NCBI GenBank assembly: GCA_937915545.1
Contig: CALGIJ010000019.1
Span: forward strand, 248,001-312,000
From: an uncultured Desulfobacterales bacterium
GTDB taxonomy: Bacteria > Desulfobacterota > Desulfobulbia > Desulfobulbales > Desulfocapsaceae
Direction: 5' to 3'
Length of the DNA stretch: 64,000 bases
A model generated the notes under the pieces. The model did no database searches. It saw only the letters and a program-made list of their open reading frames with translations, and had not been told where the DNA came from. Numbering within the stretch: position 1 is the first letter of the stretch; each line of letters begins with the position of its first letter. The translations under genes were made by a program, and so were the position numbers. Positions 8,776-17,319 of this stretch are shown here, in pieces.

Positions 8776-9192
8776 TCAGCGCGGGGTCGGGCAGCTGCGC
8801 ACGATGGGCCGCTTGCGGCCTTCGCCGTCCACCGCCACGTAGGTAAAGGCGGCGGTGGTCACCTGCATCTCGGCGTTGTCGTCGGTGGGTCTGTCCAGGG
8901 CCGGCCTCACCCAGACCTCGAGGTTGATGGTCATCGAGGTGGTGCCGATGCGCAGCACCTTGCCGTAACAGCAGACGACGTCACCGACATGGACCGGTTT
9001 GATGAAGACCATCGAATCGACGGCCACGGTGACCACCCGCGAGCAGGCGACCTCGCGGGCGAGGATGCCGCCGGCGATGTCCATCTGCGCCATGATCCAG
9101 CCGCCGAAGATGTCGCCATGGGGGTTGGTGTCGCTGGGCATGGCCAGGGTTCTGAGGATGAGTCTGCCGTGTCTCGTCTGGTTTTCGTTCAT
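8776..9192 (-). CDS. yciA: Acyl-CoA thioesterase YciA
   Basis: YciA is a cytoplasmic hot-dog-fold thioesterase that hydrolyses acyl-CoA esters to the free acid and CoA. The 138-residue product has the family landmarks: TLAMPSDTNPHGDIFGGWIMAQMD near the N-terminus, including the catalytic Asp in NPHGDIFGG, followed by the central VDSMVFIKPVHVGD segment. Length equals the usual 130-140 residues. A good GGAGAGG ribosome-binding site precedes the ATG. It is convergent with the hydrolase gene and divergent from the PilZ gene. Confidence 0.92.
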   Translation of the reverse strand: MNENQTRHGRLILRTLAMPSDTNPHGDIFGGWIMAQMDIAGGILAREVACSRVVTVAVDSMVFIKPVHVGDVVCCYGKVLRIGTTSMTINLEVWVRPALDRPTDDNAEMQVTTAAFTYVAVDGEGRKRPIVRSCPTPR

Positions 9193-9622
9193 GGGCCTCT
9201 CCTGGACCGTATGGCTGGCGGTCGGTTACCGCCGTTGCGGGGAGCGGCGGGGGACTGGGGCGCCTTTGCCGTGCGGTTCGCTGGACGGGGGAACAGCAAA
9301 TTTCTCCGGCATGCCGCGACAAGGACGTCGGAGGCAGCTTTCTCTATACCGTCGCCGACGGTTGCGTGACAACGAAAAAGACGAATTTCCCCGCTGCGAG
9401 CGCCCTTTCACCTTCGGCCTTGATTAATGGCGGGCGTTCGCTATAGTTGACAATGGGTTTTATGTAAAGCTGGCGGTCGACGTTCGCTGTCGTACGCCCC
9501 GCGACGCCTCTGGTCCGACGTAGGGTAACGTGACGGTTACCTCGGCGTGGGCCGACCGGGCGAGGCGGCAATGGGGAATGGCTGTCGGCGGCCTTTGCAA
9601 ACACATCACGAGAGGCATGGGT
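9193..9622. other. Divergent intergenic region without a gene
   Basis: These 430 bp separate yciA (leftward) from the PilZ gene (rightward). Open frames here have no family resemblance and no ribosome-binding site. The only signal I see is the minus-strand promoter listed separately, which would give yciA a leader of about 240 nt. A TTGACA on the plus strand at 9447 has no matching -10. Confidence 0.4.
9440..9468 (-). promoter_or_regulatory. Candidate sigma70-type promoter for yciA
   Basis: Read on the minus strand there is TTTACA (9468-9463), exactly 17 bp, then TATAGC (9445-9440). The -35 matches five of six consensus positions and the -10 four. It points toward yciA about 240 bp away. It rests on consensus matching only. 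Confidence 0.35.
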
Positions 9623-9985
9623 ATGGAGGCGGAAAAGCGGCGATTCAGTCGTGTCGGCTTCAATGTCAGAGCGAAACTGGCGGTGGCAGGCCAGGACTAT
9701 GTGGTCGAGCGAATCGCCAACCTCAGCGTCGGCGGCTGCCTGCTGGAATTGAATGAGAGCCTGCCGCCGGGGGTCGCCAGCATCTTCACCATCTTTCTGC
9801 CGCGCATCGGGCCGGGGGTGGAGGTTCATGGCGAGGTGGTCCGCTGCGGGGATGGCATGGTCAGCCTGAAATTCACCCGCATCGATCCGGAAAACCTCTA
9901 CCACCTGCAGAACATCATCCGCTACAACGCTGCCGACCCCGACCAGATCGAGCAGGAAATCAAATCCCATCCCGGATTGCTCTAG
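9623..9985 (+). CDS. PilZ domain protein
   Basis: This small cytoplasmic protein of 120 residues is essentially a single PilZ domain, the common receptor for the second messenger cyclic di-GMP. Both ligand motifs are present: RRFSR near the N-terminus (the RxxxR motif) and NLSVGG about 30 residues later (the D/N-x-S-x-x-G motif), so binding is likely. The start at 9623 has GAGAGG seven bases upstream; the frame is open back to 9530, but that extension lacks a ribosome-binding site. No effector domain is attached, so it probably acts by contacting a partner. The genes on either side give no hint of the target. Confidence 0.85.
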   Translation: MEAEKRRFSRVGFNVRAKLAVAGQDYVVERIANLSVGGCLLELNESLPPGVASIFTIFLPRIGPGVEVHGEVVRCGDGMVSLKFTRIDPENLYHLQNIIRYNAADPDQIEQEIKSHPGLL

Positions 9986-10072
9986 CAAAGAGTCGGGGAG
10001 GGCCGCCGTGGTCTTGAGTCGAGTTCGAGGGTGGGGAGGGGCAGTGGCCGTGGGCAGGCACTGGAAACGATC

Positions 10073-10690
10073 ATGAAGCGAACGCTGCTGCAGGTTTTTT
10101 TTGTCGGCCTTGCCGCTCTGGTGGTCGCCGGCGGCTGCCTCCTGCCGTTTCTCTACCCGACCCAGACCCTGTGGTACAAGACCGGCTGGGAGAAAGCCGC
10201 ACTCCAGGCCGGGCACCTCTTCGGAGTGCTCGCTTTTCTCGCCCTCGTTCTGCAGTTGCTTGTCGGCAGCAGGGGGGCGCTGCTCGAACGGGCCTTCGGC
10301 GTATCCCTGGTGATGCGCCTGCACCGTGCCAACGGGCAGATTCTTCCCCTGCTCGTCCTTTGCCATATAGCCCTGGTGCTTCTTCCCGAAGGGCTCGCCA
10401 ACCTGCCGCTGGGGCTGAGCTTCTGGCCGGAGATGGTCGGAGGGGCAGCGCTCCTCGCCATAGTCTTCCAGGTGGTGGCGGCGCAATGGCGGCAGCGCCT
10501 CTCCCTCGACTACCGCCGCTGGCGTAGCGGGCACCGCTGGCTCGGGTATGCCGTGCTGCTTCTCGCTGCCGTTCACGTGCTCTTTGTTGCCGACTCCTTC
10601 GCATCGGGCCTGCCCCGGCTGGCCCTGCTCCTCCTCGTCGGCATGGTGGCTCTGCGACTCGTTTACTGGATGGTCTCTTCACGGCGCTAG
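10073..10690 (+). CDS. Ferric reductase-like haem-binding membrane protein
   Basis: The 205-residue product is almost entirely membrane helices (about six). Histidines lie within helices in the way expected for b-type haem ligation: MRLHRANGQ with a further LCHIALV, and later GHRWLGY with LAAVHVLF. This matches the ferric reductase-like transmembrane domain shared with YedZ/MsrQ and NOX-type oxidases, but no flavin or NAD domain is attached. The start at 10073 was chosen because the upstream extension to 10031 is not hydrophobic and the ATG follows GGAAA. The yceI gene follows at 148 bp; cytochrome-b-like membrane proteins and YceI are often neighbours. Confidence 0.8.
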   Translation: MKRTLLQVFFVGLAALVVAGGCLLPFLYPTQTLWYKTGWEKAALQAGHLFGVLAFLALVLQLLVGSRGALLERAFGVSLVMRLHRANGQILPLLVLCHIALVLLPEGLANLPLGLSFWPEMVGGAALLAIVFQVVAAQWRQRLSLDYRRWRSGHRWLGYAVLLLAAVHVLFVADSFASGLPRLALLLLVGMVALRLVYWMVSSRR

Positions 10691-10838
10691 AAGAATCGCC
10701 GCTCCGCCAACCCTACACCTTGTCTTTTGCCTTTCCCGTCCTACCCTGTAGCAAATGCAGGCCGGAACCGGGGGTGGCGCACTCCATCGGCAGCCCTCAT
10801 TTCGGCGTGGTTCAACCCACCATGACAAGGAGAGGACT

Positions 10839-11435
10839 ATGAAACTCTTGCAGCTCGCCGTTGCCGTTCTCCTCGTATCCGCGCTGGGCGGCTCGCCGCT
10901 CTCGGCGGCGGCCAGGACATGGCAGATCGATCCCGCCCACACCAACTTCTATTTTACCGTAGATCACATCTACTCCAAGGTGCGCGGCCACTTCAACACC
11001 TACAGCGGCGCCATTACCTTCGACCCGCAGCGCCTCGGGGAAAGCTCATTCTCTTTCAAGATCGCCACCGATTCCATCGATACCAACCTCGCCAAGCGTG
11101 ACAAACACCTCCAGTCGGCCGACTTCTTCGATGCAAGCAGCTTTCCGGAAATGACCTTCGCCTCCACCAAGGTAGTGGACGCAGGGCAGGGCCGTTACGA
11201 CGTTCACGGCACCTTTACTGTCAAAGGAGTGGCCTATGAACTGGTACTGCCCCTGACCTTTGCTGGCATCAAGGAGCATCCGGCGATGAAAGGCAAGGAG
11301 GTCGCCGGCTTCAACGGCACCCTGGTTCTCGACCGGCTGGCCTACAAGATTGGCGATGGTAAGCTCTATAAACTGGGCGTGGTCGGCAAGGATGTCGAGG
11401 TACTGGTCACTATCGAGGCCCTGGCGGACAAGTAG
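10839..11435 (+). CDS. YceI family periplasmic lipid-binding-like protein
   Basis: This is a 198-residue exported protein with an N-terminal signal peptide ending near SAAA at about residue 24. The mature part is a YceI beta-barrel lipocalin-like domain: WQIDPAHTNFYFTVDH at its start, SFSFKI, then the family block around KRDKHLQSADFFDA and FPEMTF. YceI proteins bind polyisoprenoid-like lipids in the periplasm; the physiological ligand is usually unknown. The ATG at 10839 has a strong AAGGAGAGGA ribosome-binding site, so the longer frame from 10755 is rejected. It lies after the haem-binding membrane protein. Confidence 0.9.
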   Translation: MKLLQLAVAVLLVSALGGSPLSAAARTWQIDPAHTNFYFTVDHIYSKVRGHFNTYSGAITFDPQRLGESSFSFKIATDSIDTNLAKRDKHLQSADFFDASSFPEMTFASTKVVDAGQGRYDVHGTFTVKGVAYELVLPLTFAGIKEHPAMKGKEVAGFNGTLVLDRLAYKIGDGKLYKLGVVGKDVEVLVTIEALADK

Positions 11436-11595
11436 CCTTGAGGCCCCGGGCGTAGCGAGGCCGTTGACAAACGGCGGGGCTTGCTTAGGGTGTCAGGGAT
11501 GGGACGGGCGGCAATGGCAAGGGCCGCAGGCCGCGGTGCTGGCTGGCCGTTCCGTCGGACATAACAACCGAGTAACGACCACAAGGAGGCTGGTT

Positions 11596-11817
11596 ATGGC
11601 TCATACCTGTAAAAATTGCGGTGCCGTGGCCGATGACCCCGGTCATCTCTGCAATCCCACCGTCGAGGCGATCTCCTGCTCTTACTGCGGCAACGGTGAC
11701 GTGGCGGTCACCCATGTCTGCAAGGGCAAGCTGGAGGCGATGAAGTTTTCCTGCCGGACCTGCGGGAGAATCGCCGCCGACAGCGGCGAACTGTGCAGTC
11801 CCGAGGCGATAGCCTGA
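11596..11817 (+). CDS. Small protein with three CX2CX8HXC-like modules
   Basis: This 73-residue protein has a strong AAGGAGG ribosome-binding site, which makes it a credible gene despite its size. It contains nine cysteines in three modules of identical spacing: Cys5/8/19, Cys28/31/42 and Cys53/56/67, each CX2CX10C. In the first two modules a histidine (His17, His40) stands two residues before the third cysteine, giving CX2CX8HXC; in the third the same place is Glu65. Metal binding, probably zinc, is likely. I do not recognise a named family. It is preceded by yceI (160 bp) and followed by a 194-bp gap before the convergent cobO; that gap holds nothing I recognise. Confidence 0.78.
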   Translation: MAHTCKNCGAVADDPGHLCNPTVEAISCSYCGNGDVAVTHVCKGKLEAMKFSCRTCGRIAADSGELCSPEAIA

Positions 11818-12011
11818 CGAGCTTTACTCGAGAAATCCATTCATGGCGGCGGAGGTCGCCTCATGCAGGGGCTGGTTCGCAGAGCGGGCCGGCCCCTTGT
11901 TCGTTGGCATCCACCTATGAGGCTTGTCGGGGCAAGGTGTACAGGCGAGGCGGAACGAAGCTTCGTGGGTACTGTCTGACTCCAGTGCGCTGGCCGCCCG
12001 GCGGCAGCGGG

Positions 12012-12578
12012 TTAGAAATCGATGCCAGGCTGTGGCTCGATATGGCGGCGGTAGGCGTGCTTGATCTCACGCACTTCGCTGACCGTGTCGGCTATGGCGA
12101 CCAGCTCGGGGTGAGCGTCCCGGCCGGTGAGCACGAGGTGCATATGGGCCGGGCGCAGGGCAAGCAGGGCTTTGACCTGTTCCAGGTCGACCAGCGCCAG
12201 TTGCAGGGCATTGTTGATTTCATCGAGGATGAGCAGGTCGCACTGGTCGCGGCGGAGAATGTCCTCCACCAGCAGCAGGGCCTCTTGGGCGTTGGCGCGG
12301 TGTTCGCTGTGGGGATAGGGGTTGCCCTCGATGCCGCAGAAGCCCTTGCCGGTATGGTGCAGGGTGACCAGGGGGGCGAGCAGCTCGACACCATCCCACT
12401 CGCCGCTGTAGAGATCCCCTTTCATGAACTGGACGATGATCGTCTTCTGGCGGTGCCCGCAGGCGCGCAGGGCCATGCCGAGGGCCGAGGTGGTCTTGCC
12501 CTTGCCGTTGCCGGTGAGGATGACCACCAAGCCCTGGCGGATTTTCGGTTCGATTTTCTTGATCGGCACGTCGCTCAT
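12012..12578 (-). CDS. cobO: Cob(I)yrinic acid a,c-diamide adenosyltransferase
   Basis: This cytoplasmic enzyme transfers the adenosyl group of ATP to the cobalt of reduced corrinoid, a late step in adenosylcobalamin synthesis or salvage (CobA/BtuR/CobO family). The 188-residue protein has the P-loop GNGKGKTTSALG near residue 23, the following KTIIVQFMKG, the LLILDEINNA segment, and LVLTGRDAHPEL. Length matches the family. It lies 44 bp downstream of folA on the same strand and is probably co-transcribed with it. No cobalamin riboswitch is visible upstream. Confidence 0.93.
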   Translation of the reverse strand: MSDVPIKKIEPKIRQGLVVILTGNGKGKTTSALGMALRACGHRQKTIIVQFMKGDLYSGEWDGVELLAPLVTLHHTGKGFCGIEGNPYPHSEHRANAQEALLLVEDILRRDQCDLLILDEINNALQLALVDLEQVKALLALRPAHMHLVLTGRDAHPELVAIADTVSEVREIKHAYRRHIEPQPGIDF

Positions 12579-12622
12579 GGCGTCTCGGGAATGGCGCGGC
12601 AGGGAGAGGGTGATGCCCTGGC

Positions 12623-13102
12623 TCAGCTTCTGCGCCGGTAAGTGGCGATGGTGAAGGGTTCGCTGCCGCCCTCGTGGCGACGCTCATCGGCAAGGAGGAA
12701 TTCTTCTTCTGAGAAGCGCGGGAAGTAGACGTCGCCGTCGACTTCCCGGTCGAGAAGGGTGAGCAGCAGGGTGTTCACCAGGGGCAGGGCGAGGTGAAAG
12801 ATCTGCGCCCCGCCGATGATGAACACCTTCTCAGCGCCGGCGCAGAGTTCGAAGGCCTTGTCGAGGGAGTCGACCGCTTCCGCTCCGCGGGGGGCGAAGC
12901 CGCCGCGGCGGCTGAGCACGAGATGCCGCCTTCCAGGCAGGGGGGCACCGAGGGAGTCGAAGGTTTTGCGGCCCATGATCATCGGGTGGCCCATGGTGGT
13001 CTGCTTGAAGAAACGAAGCTCTTCGGGGATGTGCCAGGGCAGCTTGTTATGGCGGCCGATAACGCCATTTTTGGCCATTGCCGCGATGATGATCTTTTCC
13101 AT
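12623..13102 (-). CDS. folA: Dihydrofolate reductase
   Basis: Reduces dihydrofolate to tetrahydrofolate with NADPH, feeding one-carbon metabolism. The 159-residue product has the family landmarks: IAAMAKNGVIGRHNKLPWHIPEELRFFK split over the N-terminus, with the Pro-Trp and the catalytic acidic residue in the following helix, then MGRKTFDSLG, VLSRR and IIGGAQIF. The start at 13102 is preceded by AAGGAAG; the frame runs on to 13192 but that part has no ribosome-binding site. The gene begins about 75 bp from a TATAAT on the same strand and is followed by cobO. Confidence 0.94.
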   Translation of the reverse strand: MEKIIIAAMAKNGVIGRHNKLPWHIPEELRFFKQTTMGHPMIMGRKTFDSLGAPLPGRRHLVLSRRGGFAPRGAEAVDSLDKAFELCAGAEKVFIIGGAQIFHLALPLVNTLLLTLLDREVDGDVYFPRFSEEEFLLADERRHEGGSEPFTIATYRRRS

Positions 13103-13171
13103 GAGGCTTCCTTTTTCTCTGTGGCTTCGTCCACCTACAATCTGTTTGCCTTTCCCTGGAGATAATGCTAC

Positions 13172-13204
13172 GATAATTATACGCATTTTCAAATTTTTAT
13201 GAAA
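13172..13204. promoter_or_regulatory. AT-rich divergent promoter region between folA and the zinc-ribbon gene
   Basis: A perfect TATAAT lies on the minus strand at 13181-13176, about 74 bp before folA, with a poor -35 (TTTCAT, 17 bp away). On the plus strand GATAAT (13172-13177) overlaps it and could serve the zinc-ribbon gene, also with a weak -35. The short AT-rich block stands out from its GC-rich surroundings. Confidence 0.45.
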
Positions 13205-13326
13205 GGGCGCAGGCGGAGAAAATCGCTCCCGGCGAGAGGAAGGCCTGGAGTGGTCGATGGCCGGTGGTTTTCGCGAAAGGACTTCCGGTCGAGAGTCTTG
13301 CTGATCGTGGGAGGTGGAGGAAGTCG

Positions 13327-14871
13327 ATGAAAATACAGTGCCCCCAGTGCGGAGTGCTCGGTTCCGTAAACGAGCTGTATCGAGGAAGAAGGGTCAAGTG
13401 CCCGAAATGCGACCATGTCTTTGCTTTCGACGAGGAGCCTGCCGGGACGCCCGCCTTGGCCACGCCAGAGGAACCGCTGTCGCCATCCGAGGAATGGAGC
13501 ACGGATGATGCTGACGCCGCTCTCGCTTCATCCTCGCAGAAGCCACCGGTCGATGATCCGCTGCTCCCGCCCCTGCCCGACGATAGGTCCGACGATTCGC
13601 TGTTGACGGCCGAGTCCAAGCTGGCAGCGGCGGACGACGCACCTGGCGAGGTCGGCGGGACGTTCCAGCCGCCGGCTATGGAAGAAGGTCAGGACCTTCC
13701 CGTGACCGATGACGAGACTCCCGCTGCAAATGCCGCGCTCACAAGCGGTGCGTCGCTGCCGGGTGAAGAGGAGAGGGGCGCCGGAGGCGATACCGGCTCC
13801 GTGCTGGAGGAAAGGGAAGAACCTGCCTCAGTTGCCCCCGCCCTGGCCGAGACGGCAGAAGCTACGGTGCAGGAGGAGGTGGCTCAGCCGTCGTCTGCGG
13901 CTGTTATCCCCGCCATGGAGCAGGCTGCCGCAGTAGCCGAGCCGACCTCGGCGGAACCCCCGCCACCGCCCGAGCCCGCTGCAATCGCCATGGCAGCTGC
14001 GGCGGCCGTCGCAGCTGCTGGACAAGGGGGCGACAAAGCCTCTCTGGAGGGCGTCGAACAGCAGCCCTATGGGGTCGATAAGGAGCAGTGCTGGCAGTGC
14101 GGCAAGAAGGACAGCGTCGGCGTGCCGTTCATCGCCAAGGATGGCCGTCTCTATTGCCCCGGCTGCCTCCCCGCCGACAAGGAAGAGGCAGCGGGTGCTG
14201 GCGAGGCCCCCCCTCAGGGCCTGGCCGGTGTCTCTATCAGCGCCCTGGTGGGCGAGGCCTGGGAGAAGACTCGCGGTGTCAAGGGGCCGATCTGGGCGGG
14301 CAGTGCGGTGATGTATGCGGTGATGCTCATCGTTTTCGCCGGGGCATCGTGGCTGCTGCCGCAGCCGGGCGGCGGCATGGGCATGGCCGGCATGGGGGCC
14401 GATTTTCTCCTGCAGATGTGCAGCAATGCGGTGATGGCCATCTTTTTCGCCGGCATCGTCAATATGGGCATCCGCAGGGTGGCCGGTCGCCAGGTGGGGT
14501 GGCGGATGGTCCTCGACGGCCTGCCCATCGCAGGGAAATTGGCGGTGGCCGGCATCCTGCAGAGCCTGCTGATCATGATCGGCTTTTTCCTGCTCATTCT
14601 CCCCGGCATCTATCTGACCGTCGGCTATAGCATGACCCTGCCCCTCATCATCGACCGCGGTATGTCGCCGTGGGAGGCGATGGAGGCTTCGCGCAAGGCG
14701 GTGCACAAGGAGTGGTGGAAAATCTTCGCCCTCTTCCTGGTCATGGGGTTGCTGTTGCTTCTGGCCACCCTGCCCTTCGGGCTCGGCCTCATCTGGGTAT
14801 GGCCGATGACCGTGCTCCTCGGTGCCCTGGTGTACCGGGCCTTGTTCGGCATCGATAAGGCGGCGGTGTGA
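13327..14871 (+). CDS. Zinc-ribbon protein with low-complexity linker and membrane domain
   Basis: The 514-residue product begins with an MJ0042-type zinc ribbon (Cys5, Cys8, Cys25, Cys28). Then comes about 220 residues of acidic, Pro/Ala-rich low-complexity sequence, a second putative zinc ribbon (CWQC then CPGC near residues 255-280), and a C-terminal membrane domain of about six helices with a GIYLTVGYSMTLPLIID block that recalls the YciC/DUF975-like families. A cytoplasmic sensor or scaffold attached to the membrane is one reading; the function is unknown. GGAGGTGGAGG upstream supports the start at 13327 over 13264. NfeD and stomatin genes follow. Confidence 0.78.
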   Translation: MKIQCPQCGVLGSVNELYRGRRVKCPKCDHVFAFDEEPAGTPALATPEEPLSPSEEWSTDDADAALASSSQKPPVDDPLLPPLPDDRSDDSLLTAESKLAAADDAPGEVGGTFQPPAMEEGQDLPVTDDETPAANAALTSGASLPGEEERGAGGDTGSVLEEREEPASVAPALAETAEATVQEEVAQPSSAAVIPAMEQAAAVAEPTSAEPPPPPEPAAIAMAAAAAVAAAGQGGDKASLEGVEQQPYGVDKEQCWQCGKKDSVGVPFIAKDGRLYCPGCLPADKEEAAGAGEAPPQGLAGVSISALVGEAWEKTRGVKGPIWAGSAVMYAVMLIVFAGASWLLPQPGGGMGMAGMGADFLLQMCSNAVMAIFFAGIVNMGIRRVAGRQVGWRMVLDGLPIAGKLAVAGILQSLLIMIGFFLLILPGIYLTVGYSMTLPLIIDRGMSPWEAMEASRKAVHKEWWKIFALFLVMGLLLLLATLPFGLGLIWVWPMTVLLGALVYRALFGIDKAAV

Positions 14872-14935
14872 GTCATGACTCCTGAAAGATCTTGCCGGGC
14901 CATCCTGCCCGACCTTGCAGCGGGGAGGCGAATGC

Positions 14936-15385
14936 ATGCTTGACCCGGCAGTCTACTGGCTGATGATCGCCGTCATGCTCTGCGTGCTCGAATTGGTTAC
15001 GCCGGGTTTCGTACTGCTCTTCTTCGGGGTCGGCGCAGCGGCCACGGCCCTGGTGTCCTGGCTGCTGCCGCAGACCGCCATCGCCCTGCAGCTGGCGGTG
15101 TTCATCGTCGTCTCGCTGGCATCGTTCTTCTCCCTGCGAGGAGTGATGCGCCGGCGCTTCTTCTCGTCGGCTCCGGACAGCGAGGGGGGCGAGGATGTCG
15201 ATCAGCAGCTGGTCAAGCCCGGCGACAAGGGCGTGGTCAGCGCTGTCATCGCCCCGCCGGCCGAAGGGCGGATCAAGTGCGCCGGCACCTTCTGGCGGGC
15301 GACAGCCCTTGAGCGCATCGAAGAGGGTGAGATCGTCGTCGTGCTGCACCGCGACGGTCTGTTGCTGCACGTGGGAAAAATCTAG
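14936..15385 (+). CDS. NfeD-like membrane protein
   Basis: The 149-residue product has two or three membrane helices in its first 75 residues (starting LDPAVYWLMIAV) and then a C-terminal small OB-fold domain with KPGDKGVV and GEIVVVLHRDG, the layout of short NfeD proteins. These work with stomatin/SPFH proteins in membrane organisation or quality control. The next gene encodes such a partner 40 bp later, which supports the call. I chose the ATG at 14936, seven bases after GGGGAGG; the frame is open to a TTG at 14915. Typical short-form NfeD length. Confidence 0.87.
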   Translation: MLDPAVYWLMIAVMLCVLELVTPGFVLLFFGVGAAATALVSWLLPQTAIALQLAVFIVVSLASFFSLRGVMRRRFFSSAPDSEGGEDVDQQLVKPGDKGVVSAVIAPPAEGRIKCAGTFWRATALERIEEGEIVVVLHRDGLLLHVGKI

Positions 15386-15425
15386 CCGGATACCGTTCGA
15401 TACGCTGAACAATATGGAGCACGGC

Positions 15426-16388
15426 ATGGAACAGAATCTCATAGCGCTTTTCATTCTTCTTGTGCTGGTGGTGGTGGTCATCATCAAGACGGCGGTGGTG
15501 GTGCCGCAGCGCTCGGAGTTCGTCATCGAGCGCCTCGGCAAGTACCGCACCACCCTCGAAGCCGGCTTTCATATCCTCTTCCCCTTTCTCGACAAGGTGG
15601 CCTATAAGCGCAGCCTCAAGGAGGAGCCGGTCGATATCCCGGCGCAGACCTGCATCACCGCCGATAATGTCACCCTGGAGGTGGACGGCATCATGTACAT
15701 GCAGGTGGTCAATTCCAAGATGTCGGCCTACGGCATCGACAATTATCGCTTCGCCGCCTGCCAGTTGGCCATGACCAGCCTGCGTTCCGCAATCGGCAAG
15801 ATCACCCTCGACAATACCTTCGAGGCGCGGGAGTCCCTTAACGGCCAGGTCGTGGCGGCACTCGACGAGGCAGCCGCCAACTGGGGCATCAAGGTCCTGC
15901 GCTATGAGATCAAGGATATCCAGCCGCCGAAGACGGTGCTCGACGCTATGGAAAAGCAGATGAAGGCGGAACGGGAGAAGCGGGCCGAGATTGCCCGCTC
16001 AGAGGGGGAAAAGCAGGCTATCCTCAACCGCGCCGAGGGTGATCGGGGCGAGGCCATTTTCCTCTCCGAGGGCGAGAAGATCCGTCGCATCAACGAGGCG
16101 GAGGGGCGGGCCATGGAGATCCTCAAGGTCGCCGAAGCCACCGCCGAGGGCATTCGCAAGGTTGCCGAGGCGCTCTCCGGACCGGGCGGCAAGGAGGCGG
16201 CCAGTCTCGAGGTGGCCAAGCAATACCTCAATGAATTCGGCAAGCTTGCCAAGGAAAACAATACCATGATCATTCCCGCCAATCTCGCCGATCTCAGCGC
16301 CATGGTGGCCACCGCCATGACCACCTTCCAGGGGGTGAAGAAGGAGGCCGGGACCGGGGACGCCGCCAGGCCCCAAGGGCAGGGGTGA
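15426..16388 (+). CDS. Stomatin/SPFH (band 7) protein, QmcA-like
   Basis: The 320-residue protein has one N-terminal membrane anchor (about residues 4-22) and an SPFH domain opening VVVPQRSEFVIERLGKY, followed by FHILFPFLD and DNVTLEVDGIMYM. A long charged coiled coil (about residues 180-270, rich in Glu/Lys/Arg) mediates oligomerisation, and a short conserved tail ends the protein. This is the paraslipin/QmcA group. The start at 15426 has GGAG five bases upstream; a second ATG at 15414 lacks a site. It forms the common NfeD-stomatin pair with the upstream gene, and its TGA overlaps the next gene's GTG. Confidence 0.9.
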   Translation: MEQNLIALFILLVLVVVVIIKTAVVVPQRSEFVIERLGKYRTTLEAGFHILFPFLDKVAYKRSLKEEPVDIPAQTCITADNVTLEVDGIMYMQVVNSKMSAYGIDNYRFAACQLAMTSLRSAIGKITLDNTFEARESLNGQVVAALDEAAANWGIKVLRYEIKDIQPPKTVLDAMEKQMKAEREKRAEIARSEGEKQAILNRAEGDRGEAIFLSEGEKIRRINEAEGRAMEILKVAEATAEGIRKVAEALSGPGGKEAASLEVAKQYLNEFGKLAKENNTMIIPANLADLSAMVATAMTTFQGVKKEAGTGDAARPQGQG

Positions 16389-17311
16389 GTCCCTGGCGGG
16401 CCTTTTTCTCAGGCAGCGAAAGAGGCTTTCGACTTTTCGTCCACCTGCTCATGGTGGTGACGGCATGCCTGGTGTCCACGTCGTTTCCCGTCGGCGCCGC
16501 CATTACCGGTGCCCTCGACCCGGCGGTCCTCACCCTGAGCCGTTTCGTCCTCGCCGCGGCGCTCTTCGCGCCCTTTGTTGCGCTGCGCTACGGGCTGTGC
16601 TTTTCGCCGTCGCTGTTCCTGCGCTGCAGCCTCATCAGCGGCTGCCTGGTGATCTTCTTCTACTGCATGTTCCTCTCTCTCAGGTACACCAGCCCACTCA
16701 ACACCAGCGTCATTTTTGCCCTGGTGCCTTCCCTCTCCGGTCTCTATGCCCTGCTGCTCAACAAGGAGCGTCTTGGCCGTGCCCATTTGTTCGCTCTTGG
16801 CTGCGGACTGGTCGGCACCGTCTGGGTGATTTTTCGAGGCGATCCCGGACAGCTGCTGGCGATGCAGTGGAACCGCGGCGACCTTATCTTTTTCGGCGGT
16901 TGCTGCGCCATGGGTCTGTACACGCCGCTCATCAGGCTGCTGCACCGTGGCGAGCCGATGGCGGTGATGACCTTGTGGGTGTTGGTCTCCGGCTGTCTGT
17001 GGCTGCTGCTCCTTTCCTCGGGTGAACTCGCCGGAGTGGCCTGGAGCCAGGTGCCGTTCCTGGTCTGGCTGGGTATCGCCTATCTGGCGGTTTTTACCAC
17101 CATCGTCACCTTCTTCTTCACCCAGTTCGCGGTGCCGGTCCTCGGTCCCACCCGGGTGATGGCCTATTCCTACCTTTATCCTGGGCTGGTGCTGCTGCTG
17201 GAACTGGCCTTAGGGCGCGGTCTGCCGCCGCTGCGGGTCATTCCCGGCGTTCTGGTGGTGCTCGCCGCCATGTTCATCCTGCAGGCGCAGGGCGGGGCGG
17301 AAAACAGCTGA
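16385..17311 (+). CDS. EamA/DMT-family transporter
   Basis: This 308-residue protein has about ten membrane helices in two similar halves, as in the drug/metabolite transporter family. The first half contains SFPVGAAITGALDPAVLTLSRF, the second GAAT-like spacing and GLV near FVVG-type motifs such as GPTRVMAYSYLYPG. The substrate is not predictable. It starts with GTG at 16385 inside the upstream stop codon (GTGA), so it is translationally coupled to the stomatin gene. It converges with the DnaJ-like gene with 8 bp between the two stop codons. Confidence 0.82.
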   Translation: MSPWRAFFSGSERGFRLFVHLLMVVTACLVSTSFPVGAAITGALDPAVLTLSRFVLAAALFAPFVALRYGLCFSPSLFLRCSLISGCLVIFFYCMFLSLRYTSPLNTSVIFALVPSLSGLYALLLNKERLGRAHLFALGCGLVGTVWVIFRGDPGQLLAMQWNRGDLIFFGGCCAMGLYTPLIRLLHRGEPMAVMTLWVLVSGCLWLLLLSSGELAGVAWSQVPFLVWLGIAYLAVFTTIVTFFFTQFAVPVLGPTRVMAYSYLYPGLVLLLELALGRGLPPLRVIPGVLVVLAAMFILQAQGGAENS

Positions 17312-17319
17312 GTGCACCT

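Noticed and set aside
9447..9452. A TTGACA -35 on the plus strand
   Set aside because: No -10 at 16-18 bp; the same spot fits a minus-strand promoter better.
12579..13326. Cobalamin riboswitch for cobO
   Set aside because: The sequence upstream of cobO is the folA gene and no B12-box-like segment is seen further upstream.
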